NCBI GenBank assembly: GCA_965603285.1
Contig: CBFDCK010000106.1
Span: 1-11,348, forward strand
Direction: 5' to 3'
Length of the DNA stretch: 11,348 nt
DNA from: JAUWPO01 sp965603285
GTDB taxonomy: Bacteria; Chloroflexota; Anaerolineae; Anaerolineales; UBA4823
The position numbers and the translations under genes were made by a program. Below are positions 6,468 to 11,348 of the stretch, one piece after another; the first letter of the stretch is position 1; each line of letters starts with the position of its first letter. Below the pieces are notes generated by a model. It was not told the DNA's origin, searched no databases, and was given only the letters and a program-made list of their open reading frames with translations.

Positions 6468-7082
6468 CTACTCCTCCAATAAAGGCGTTACGAATTCCTC
6501 CAAGGTTTCGCGGTCTATCTCGCCGCTCCACGCCAGGCGCACTGTGCCGTCCCTATCGATCACATAGGAGTTTGGCAACCCGAAGTTCTGGAAGACTTTG
6601 AGCGCCTTGACGTTCGGATCCAGCCAGATCGGGAAGGTCAGTCCGAACTGCTCCACAAAAGCTGTTACTTCAGGAGGTGGCGAGCCGGCTTCAATCCCGA
6701 TAATTAGGAAATCCTGCTCGCGATGTTCGTCGTAATAAGCCTGCAGGGTAGGCATCTCGGCTTTACAGGGGGGGCACCAGATCGCCCAGTTGTTGATTAG
6801 CACCACCTTTCCTAGAAAATCCTCTAACGACACCTCGTCTCCGTCGATCTCTGAGAGGTGCAGGCTGGGGGCGGGATATTCCACCTGAGCTACGTATGAT
6901 GCTGTTGCATCTACTGATCCACTATCCTCGCCGGTGACTGCAATCTCCCCTCCCGCATTTGACCTGGGCAGCAGCAGGAAAGCCAGCCCTCCCAGCAACA
7001 GCACCCCAGCACCGATCAGCGCTATTGCCAGGACAGGAGAGTTGTTCTTTTTCTCCCGCTTATCTTTTCGATCTATCGTCAT
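6468..7082 (-). CDS. Membrane-anchored TlpA-like thioredoxin
   Basis: A 204-residue thiol-disulfide oxidoreductase. A short, very basic cytoplasmic start (KDKREKK) precedes a single membrane anchor at ~16-39, so the catalytic part faces outside. Residues ~70-204 are a TlpA/ResA-like thioredoxin fold: active site W102-C103-P-P-C106 in NWAIWCPPCKAEMP, and cis-Pro170 in FGLPNSYVIDRDG. The family reduces or transfers disulfides in exported proteins or cytochrome c precursors. A weak Shine-Dalgarno (GGGAAAG) lies upstream. The ribosome site of the next gene is embedded in its last codons. It lies about 100 nt after the protein disulfide oxidoreductase gene. No cytochrome biogenesis gene is in view, so a general extracytoplasmic redox role is more likely than a cytochrome-specific one. 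Confidence 0.92.
   Translation of the reverse strand: MTIDRKDKREKKNNSPVLAIALIGAGVLLLGGLAFLLLPRSNAGGEIAVTGEDSGSVDATASYVAQVEYPAPSLHLSEIDGDEVSLEDFLGKVVLINNWAIWCPPCKAEMPTLQAYYDEHREQDFLIIGIEAGSPPPEVTAFVEQFGLTFPIWLDPNVKALKVFQNFGLPNSYVIDRDGTVRLAWSGEIDRETLEEFVTPLLEE
6471..6477 (-). promoter_or_regulatory. Ribosome binding site of the OsmC gene
   Basis: GGAGGAG (minus strand) sits inside the last codons of the TlpA-like gene, 5 nt before the OsmC ATG. It fixes the OsmC start at 6465 and indicates coupled translation. Confidence 0.85.
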
Positions 7083-7183
7083 TTCACAGCTTTCCCATTA
7101 AGGATACCAATAAAAAAAATTCCATAAGGCGCACAAGGTTCGTTAAGTTATTAATAAGACTCTGTGTGCTCCGTGATATTTTT

Positions 7184-7849
7184 TTATCCCACAGCGCGGA
7201 TTATTTCAGACAGCAGGTTCTCTTCAGGTAGAGCGCCCACTACAGTTCCAGCGCCTTCGTTGATGGTGGTCTGCGGCACGCCGCTTACACCAAAGCGCTG
7301 CGAGAGCTCTGGGAATTCCGTCGCCTCCACCATTTCGGCCTCCACCATCGGGCTTTCCATTGCCATCTGGTGCGCCAGCACAACCGCGCGCGGGCAGTAC
7401 CCGCAGGTCGGGGTGACGAATACCTGCAAGAGTACTGGCTTTTCCAGCCCTCCCAGGAACTCGCGCGTTTGGGGATTCAATCCCGAATCGCGTCCGGACA
7501 CCAGTATCAAATCCTGGATCAACGAGCTGAACTCGTGCCCGGACGGGATGCCTGCAAAGCGTACGCCGTAATCCAACACCTGTCCGCCGTCCACTCCAGC
7601 AATCACCAGACCTGGTGTCTTGTCCACCTTATACTGTTTTGCCAGGGCGTCGTTTTCCTCAATGTCATAGACCGTCAGTCCAAGTTTATCCGACAAGCCC
7701 ACAACTTCTTCAACCAACTGCAGGGTTTCGGCGCAGTAATCGCAATCTTGCTTGGTGCCGAAGAAAAGGACTTCCACAGGCTCCTGCAGTTGTCCAAGGA
7801 CTTCTTGTACTTGTGTGGTGATATCTTCGTTCAATAATTTAGTTGTCAT
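7184..7849 (-). CDS. Protein disulfide oxidoreductase (tandem thioredoxin fold)
   Basis: A 221-residue glutaredoxin-like protein of the PDO type, common in thermophiles and anaerobes. It is built of two thioredoxin folds, each with its own CxxC and cis-proline. Counted from the ATG at 7849, the first half has Cys36-Asp-Tyr-Cys39 and cis-Pro79 (KTPGLVI); the second has Cys149-Gly-Tyr-Cys152 (TPTCGYCPRA) and cis-Pro192 (GVPQTTI). CGYC replaces the commoner CPYC. No signal peptide, so it is cytoplasmic; it forms or reduces protein disulfides, usually with a thioredoxin-reductase-like partner that is not in this window. An in-frame ATG at 7864 is also possible, but GGAGAG lying just after it is ideally placed (7 nt) for the ATG at 7849. 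It lies between a zinc-ribbon gene and a TlpA-like gene. Confidence 0.93.
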   Translation of the reverse strand: MTTKLLNEDITTQVQEVLGQLQEPVEVLFFGTKQDCDYCAETLQLVEEVVGLSDKLGLTVYDIEENDALAKQYKVDKTPGLVIAGVDGGQVLDYGVRFAGIPSGHEFSSLIQDLILVSGRDSGLNPQTREFLGGLEKPVLLQVFVTPTCGYCPRAVVLAHQMAMESPMVEAEMVEATEFPELSQRFGVSGVPQTTINEGAGTVVGALPEENLLSEIIRAVG

Positions 7850-7856
7850 TTTTTTA

Positions 7857-7862
7857 CTCTCC
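7857..7862 (-). promoter_or_regulatory. Ribosome binding site deciding the PDO start
   Basis: GGAGAG (minus strand) is 7 nt before the ATG at 7849 and overlaps the alternative ATG at 7864, favouring the downstream start. A short GC-rich inverted repeat (CCCC-ACC-GGGG, about 7870-7880) lies just upstream. Confidence 0.65.
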
Positions 7863-7897
7863 ATAAATACCCCACCGGGGCAATTATTGTATGTTTA

Positions 7898-8104
7898 TCA
7901 GGTAAAGCAGCCACCTAATGCGAAGCCGCACTCCAGGCAAGCCAGGTTGAGCAAACCGTCGTAGTCCAGGTGCCCAATTTTGCATTTCGGGCACAAGTCA
8001 CCCACCCGCAGCTCGGGCTGTTTTTGCTCCTCCGGGAGGTCCATCCCCAGCGTCAGGAACAGTTCCCTGTCACGTAACGAGCGCTCATCCTGATCCTTGT
8101 CCAT
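7898..8104 (-). CDS. Small zinc-ribbon protein
   Basis: About 68 residues from the ATG at 8104 (74 from an in-frame TTG at 8122). The N-terminal half is highly charged with a short helix (RSLRDRELFLTLGMDL). The C-terminal half carries CPKC and CLEC, spaced as in a zinc ribbon, with a conserved-looking GHLDYDG turn between them, and a fifth cysteine three residues from the end (GGCFT). The TTG has no ribosome site; the ATG has a weak one (AAGA). It sits in the minus-strand unit between the anti-sigma factor (gap about 80 nt) and the disulfide oxidoreductase (gap 48 nt). No named family recognised. The cluster suggests a zinc- or thiol-responsive role, but a nucleic-acid-binding ribbon is equally possible. 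Confidence 0.75.
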   Translation of the reverse strand: MDKDQDERSLRDRELFLTLGMDLPEEQKQPELRVGDLCPKCKIGHLDYDGLLNLACLECGFALGGCFT

Positions 8105-8187
8105 CAGATTCTTAGATGACAAAACTACAAAAAGGTTACAATATTTATTACGGAGATCATCTTTAGGATACCTGAGGGGAAATTAAA

Positions 8188-8439
8188 CTAATTTTCCAGG
8201 AATTCTTCCAGATCCAAACGTTGGTATAAGCGCGCTCTAACATCGTCAGGAACCTTTTGGGGCACAGCGGTCTCGTGGTACAGGTATATGGTTTTGCGTA
8301 TCGAGTCCACCACAATTCGGCAATCTTCGCAGTTTGTCATGTGGCGCTCGATCTCATCACACAGCTCCGAACTCAAAGTGCCGTCGATGTAATCAGAGAG
8401 CGAATCCAACAGGTAGCGGCATTCCTTGTGTTCCTTCAC
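8188..8439 (-). CDS. Zinc-binding anti-sigma factor (zf-HC2/ZAS)
   Basis: An 83-residue protein holding the anti-sigma zinc motif His33-x3-Cys37-x2-Cys40 (RHMTNCEDC), preceded by Cys7 and the family phrase LSDYIDGTL. These four residues match the zinc ligands of RsrA/ChrR-type ZAS anti-sigma factors, which hold an ECF sigma factor until thiol oxidation or another signal releases it. There is no membrane segment, so it is a soluble, cytoplasmic form; membrane-anchored versions sense envelope signals instead. It starts with GTG, overlapping the sigma-factor stop as GTGA, with AGGAGGT 5 nt upstream, the arrangement expected for fixed sigma/anti-sigma stoichiometry. Its partner is almost certainly the sigma factor just upstream. 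An extra cysteine (Cys27) could take part in redox sensing (inference). Confidence 0.92.
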   Translation of the reverse strand: MKEHKECRYLLDSLSDYIDGTLSSELCDEIERHMTNCEDCRIVVDSIRKTIYLYHETAVPQKVPDDVRARLYQRLDLEEFLEN

Positions 8440-9062
8440 ACCTCACCTCCTGCAACCATTCTGCGCTCAGCTACCCGTTCGCCGTGGTAACCGGTCAGCA
8501 CTTCCCGCAACCGCAGCCTGGCTCTCGACAAACGTGTCTTGACCGCCGTTTCGCTCAAGTCCAGCACCTCCGCCGTCTCCCTTGTGGAAAGACCCTCGAT
8601 ATCGCGCAACAGGAAGACAACCCGCAAGTTGGGAGGTAGCTCTTCCACGGCCTCGTTCATGAAAGCTTGTGCCTCTGTTGACATCAGCTCATCCTCCGGC
8701 AGACAACACCAGTCCGTGATCTGCAGCGGCTCCTGCTCTATACCGGTGGTCTCGAGGGGTTCATCGATAGAGACAAAGGGTTGCTTGCGCTTGCGCAGCA
8801 CCATCAGCGCTTCGTTGGTAGCGATGCGGTACAGCCAGGTGGAGGGGCTGGAGCGCCCGTCAAAGTTGGGTAGAGCTTTGTAAGCCTTAATGAAAGTCTC
8901 CTGCAAGACATCCTCCGCGTCCTGGGGGTTATCCAGCATCTTGACCGCCAGGCGATATATAACCCCGGAGTAGGCTTCGACTAACCGGGCAAACTCAGCC
9001 TTGTCGCCAGCACGGAGCAAGTCGAGAGAGAAATCATGCGTAAGTTTTTTATCGTTACTCAT
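8436..9062 (-). CDS. ECF-type RNA polymerase sigma factor
   Basis: A 208-residue sigma-70 family member of the extracytoplasmic-function type. Region 2 spans ~22-92, with DAEDVLQETFIKAY and the -10 recognition segment FDGRSSPSTWLYRIATNEA. A ~45-residue acidic linker contains Cys119-Cys120. Region 4 spans ~135-190, with the core-binding/HTH phrases ELPPNLRVVFLLRDIEGLS and LSETAVKTRLSRARLRLRE. There is no region 1 or 3, as in all ECF factors. A ~17-residue tail follows. It overlaps the anti-sigma gene by 4 nt (GTGA). No Shine-Dalgarno precedes the ATG at 9062. It is the first gene of the minus-strand unit. The target promoters are not shown in the window; its own downstream redox genes are the obvious candidates. 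Confidence 0.95.
   Translation of the reverse strand: MSNDKKLTHDFSLDLLRAGDKAEFARLVEAYSGVIYRLAVKMLDNPQDAEDVLQETFIKAYKALPNFDGRSSPSTWLYRIATNEALMVLRKRKQPFVSIDEPLETTGIEQEPLQITDWCCLPEDELMSTEAQAFMNEAVEELPPNLRVVFLLRDIEGLSTRETAEVLDLSETAVKTRLSRARLRLREVLTGYHGERVAERRMVAGGEV
8445..8451 (-). promoter_or_regulatory. Ribosome binding site of the anti-sigma gene
   Basis: AGGAGGT (minus strand), a perfect Shine-Dalgarno inside the end of the sigma-factor gene, 5 nt before the GTG start at 8439. It supports the otherwise weak GTG start. Confidence 0.85.
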
Positions 9063-9239
9063 TAGATGCGTTTAAGTTGAAAAGGTTGCGCAATCTCGCG
9101 CTGCGGATCGCTCACAGACAGAAATTGTTTGCTTTTTCTATCTCGTCTTTTCTTCTAGGGAATTTCCGCTTTCTGAACCTCGATTTTTACTATCAAATAT
9201 TACCATGAAAAATATAACCGTTTTGTGTGGTTTTCTTTT
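9063..9239. other. Presumed promoter region of the sigma-factor operon
   Basis: A non-coding stretch between the sigma-factor start and the end of the transposase frame. It must hold the promoter of the minus-strand redox unit unless transcription enters from the IS. No consensus sigma-70 pair was found. GCAACC and CGCATC near the start codon faintly resemble ECF -35/-10 elements, but their spacing is short, so no promoter is called. The octamer TTGCGCAA at 9086-9093 is palindromic. Confidence 0.35.
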
Positions 9240-10493
9240 TCATTGTATGCCTGCTTTTACTTCGATTAATATCTCTTGTGTCGTAAATATATTCAGGCCG
9301 TTGAAAAAGTACTGGCTCCTGTGAGAAATCAGAATCCGAATACAAAAACAAAGCTTTTTCAGGCGACACTTGACCAGCCTTTTCAGGTTTTGCCCCGCTG
9401 CGATCATCATTCCTTCGATATTTACCTTGTGTAGACCTCTCAAACGGAAACGCCTTAAGCGGTGAAAGTCTTTTGCTTCACCGAATAATGGCTCAACCCA
9501 CACGCTTCGCTTTCGAGATGCTTTCTTGTATGCCTCGGTCTCATGATACGCTTTCACCTTGTCAATATATTCCTGATGGAAAGATCGAAAAATATGGCGC
9601 CCACTTTTGCTGCCCGTGCACTCACCTTTGACTGGACAAGCATCACACACTTTTACATTCGCACGATAAACATAATTTTCTTCACTCTTGCGTCGTGACC
9701 ATAGAGGCAAGACATGATTTTGGGGACAGATGTATTGGTCATTCTCAACATCGTATTGAAATTGGTCTGATGAATAGTATTCAGATCGTTTACTCAAATC
9801 AGGCGTTGGCAGGTAGGCTTTGATGCCTCGTTTTTCCAAGCCCACAATATTGGGAACCGTGCCATACTTGGCATCACCAACAGCAATCTTTGGTTCCAGT
9901 TGCCATCGAGAACATGTCCAGTCGACCAAGTCCAGCAAGGGGGTGTTGTCCATGATGGAGGCAGGAGACACCAATGCTGAGAGAATGATGCGAGCTTTGC
10001 CACCATCAACAACGTAATGGTCTCGATAGCCCAGAACAGCGCTGCCACCACCTTGTGCTCGCATAGGTGCAGCATCCGGATCAGTCAGGCTGACCTTTTC
10101 ATCTGCGATCCTTTTGTAGGACGGTTTGCGCAACCCTGTAAACCGTTCGCCATTGTATTTCTCAACCAAATTTTGTAGGTTTTCTGTTGGAAGATTCTTC
10201 TCGCCATTCTTCCACAATTCTTCAATATGTTGTTCCGCCTCGGATTCTGTTCTGTCAATCATGCTGTTGATCGCAGCATTGGCATCCACTTTGGTGCTGT
10301 CAAAGTACAATTCTTCACCCCATACCAATCCAGCTTCCACGCATAACTCGACAATCTGTTCAAAGAACTGCTGAAAGATCTGCATTCCATATCGTTCTCT
10401 GATCTTGCTCAAACTGCTGTGATCGGGAACATCTTCATCCAGGTCATAACCGATGAACCATCGGTGTGCCAGATTCAGACTGACTGTCTCCAT
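9240..10493 (-). pseudogene. IS1182-type transposase, catalytic part (cut off by an in-frame stop)
   Basis: 417 residues from an internal ATG at 10493. This is the DDE catalytic part of an IS1182-like (IS5-superfamily) transposase: LNLAHRWFIGYDLDE, then Asp65 in YFDSTKVDANAA, Asp207 in VGDAKYGT, and Glu334 (or Glu339) in WVEPLFGEAKDFHRLRRF. A cysteine cluster (Cys256, Cys283, Cys286, Cys292) forms the usual insert. The frame runs directly on from the N-terminal fragment at 10509-10727; only a TGA at 10509-10511 separates them, with five further codons (SERLL) before this ATG. In relatives the stop position is normally arginine (GI-R-SER), so CGA to TGA is the simplest explanation. The last ~17 residues, after QYFFNGL, probably read past the element's end into flanking DNA. 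No Shine-Dalgarno is apparent for the internal ATG, so it is probably silent without stop readthrough. Confidence 0.88.
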
Positions 10494-10745
10494 CAGCAGC
10501 CTTTCTGATCAAATCCCTTTGAAGAAGGCTATCAATTGAAGCTTGAAGAAAACAACCGGATCAATGGATGGACGTCCGAAAGCTGAATACAGGTGGCAGA
10601 CAAGATCACGCACAAAGCTGAGATCGATACATTTTTCCACCTGGCGATAGAAGTTGTCTTCTGGCACCAAGGTTTTCAAAGAAAAGGAAGTAAACTTTTT
10701 GAGATTCCGGACCTTATATCCCATCATGATCCACCTCACAGAATG
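9296..10745 (-). mobile_element. IS1182-like insertion sequence (ends approximate)
   Basis: Defined by the split transposase. The left end is placed near 9296, where GGCCGTTGAAAAAGT resembles terminal sequences of this IS group and is translated in the transposase tail as YFFNGL. The right end is placed in the short space between the transposase start (10727) and the integrase stop (10757). Only a short inverted match was found (TCCTGTGAG at 9317-9325 against TTCTGTGAG on the minus strand at 10743-10735). No full-length inverted repeats or target duplications could be confirmed by eye, so the ends are uncertain. Confidence 0.5.
10509..10727 (-). pseudogene. IS1182-type transposase, N-terminal fragment
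   Basis: 72 residues from the ATG at 10727 (76 from a GTG at 10739). GAGGTGG lies just upstream, so this is the natural start of the transposase. It carries the N-terminal DUF772-type region: LVPEDNFYRQVEK, LSFVRDLVC, and GRPSIDPVVFFKLQLIAFF, ending KGI at TGA 10509-10511. The sequence continues in the same frame into the catalytic part, giving about 495 residues if the stop is read through, the usual size for this family. On its own the fragment has no catalytic residues. Confidence 0.85.
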
Positions 10746-10756
10746 TCGAGAAAAGG

Positions 10757-11344
10757 TTAGAGATTCAAACGTTGGGACACCGCTTGCAGTTCGTCATCAG
10801 TGATGCCCAAGTAGCGTTTTGTGTAGGCAATGCTTTCATGATTGAGCTTGTGCATAATCAATGCGAGATCTACGCCACTCATTCGAGCGTGATATCCCCA
10901 GGTTTTTCGAAGACTATGTGTGCCAAAGTTGCCAGGCAAACCCACTTGTTTGCAGATAGTGGAAATGATCTTCCAGGCTTGACCTCGCCTGATTGGCTGT
11001 ATGAAACCACCATCTTTTGTGTTGAAGAAGAGGAAGTTATTTTGGTCACCGATGATTTCAGGATAAGATGCAAGATACTCTTCCAGGACATCCCGGATAC
11101 TGGCATTGACCACGACCTCCTGACGTTTGCCTCTCTTACCCTCTTTGATCCAAAATCGTCGTTTGATGTGATGATGGTCATCCAGGAAATGTTCAATTTG
11201 TAATTCCAGCAAGTCTGAAATCCGCAGTGCTGTATTGATACCCACAACGAACAACAACAGATCGCGAAATCGTTCCTGCCCACGGAGCAGGTTTTTGATT
11301 TGAGCGATCTTTTTCCTATCACGGATTGGTTCAACGAAATTCAT
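10757..11344 (-). CDS. Short tyrosine recombinase/integrase
   Basis: A 195-residue site-specific recombinase of the phage-integrase catalytic fold. Visible catalytic set: Arg41 (NTALRISDLLEL), a lysine in the basic hairpin ~68-74, His143-x2-Arg146 (GTHSLRKTWG), His169 (KLNHES) and the nucleophile Tyr178 (TKRYLGI). There is no N-terminal SAM-like core-binding domain, but integrases of ~190 residues starting with a VEPIRD-type sequence are known, so this is probably full length. The ATG at 11344 is 4 nt from the window edge, so its ribosome site cannot be seen and a longer start is not excluded. It lies just upstream of the transposase on the same strand, about 30 nt apart. The attachment site and any cargo are not visible here. 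Confidence 0.88.
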   Translation of the reverse strand: MNFVEPIRDRKKIAQIKNLLRGQERFRDLLLFVVGINTALRISDLLELQIEHFLDDHHHIKRRFWIKEGKRGKRQEVVVNASIRDVLEEYLASYPEIIGDQNNFLFFNTKDGGFIQPIRRGQAWKIISTICKQVGLPGNFGTHSLRKTWGYHARMSGVDLALIMHKLNHESIAYTKRYLGITDDELQAVSQRLNL

Positions 11345-11348
11345 AAAA

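Noticed and set aside
6466..6531. Upstream extension of the OsmC frame (22 extra codons)
   Set aside because: It overlaps the end of the TlpA-like gene, and the ideal GGAGGAG and family homology both point to ATG 6465.
7083..7183. Inverted repeat GCGCACA ... TGTGTGC followed by a T-run between the PDO and TlpA-like genes
   Set aside because: On the transcribed (minus) strand one pair becomes an A-C mismatch and the loop is long, so a terminator is not supported.
9063..9095. Possible ECF-type promoter (GCAACC ... CGCATC) for autoregulation of the sigma factor
   Set aside because: The spacing is about 13 bp instead of the usual 16-17, and the second element would touch the start codon, leaving no leader.
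10509..10511. TGA as a recoded sense codon
   Set aside because: TGA ends the ECF sigma-factor gene in the GTGA overlap in this same window, so it is a normal stop here.

Overview
The window looks like chromosomal DNA of a Chloroflexota bacterium, most likely Anaerolineae. This is inferred from protein style only: LysM/M23 lipoproteins with the GGPH...ALDFAP signature, a DUF2089–DUF4097 operon with SHOCT-like ends, and a tandem-thioredoxin protein disulfide oxidoreductase. No rRNA, tRNA or CRISPR array was seen. TGA is used as a normal stop, so the code appears standard.

Positions 1-2287 (+ strand) hold two tandem, diverged M23-family cell-wall peptidase paralogs. The first is cut by the window edge. 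The second is a lipoprotein with a LysM domain, a helical middle region and a C-terminal M23 domain, and its start overlaps the end of the first. A 331-base non-coding stretch follows, ending in a textbook sigma-70 promoter (TTGACA-N16-TATAAT).

Positions 2619-5277 (+) form a tight four-gene operon: a DUF2089 zinc-ribbon/HTH regulator, a cytoplasmic beta-repeat/coiled-coil (DUF4097-like) protein, a two-TM membrane protein and a small soluble protein. Every one of the four carries one copy of the same ~30-residue SHOCT-like helical hairpin, at the C-terminus in the first two and at the N-terminus in the last two. The last two also share a C-terminal domain. The set looks like an envelope-stress sensing or assembly module held together by a common interaction motif; that role is inference. 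A membrane-protein reading frame lacking a convincing start follows (5404-5772), then a gap with a perfect 20-bp palindrome and a second stem-loop.

Positions 5989-9062 (- strand) read, in transcription order: ECF sigma factor, zinc-binding anti-sigma factor (4-nt GTGA overlap), a small zinc-ribbon protein, a protein disulfide oxidoreductase with two CxxC sites, a membrane-anchored TlpA-like thioredoxin (WCPPC) and an OsmC-family protein. The simplest reading is a thiol/oxidative-stress unit with its own sigma/anti-sigma switch.

Positions 9240-11344 (-) are mobile DNA: an IS1182-type transposase split by one in-frame TGA, and directly upstream of it a short tyrosine recombinase with all visible catalytic residues. 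The insertion sequence lies just upstream of the sigma-factor promoter region.
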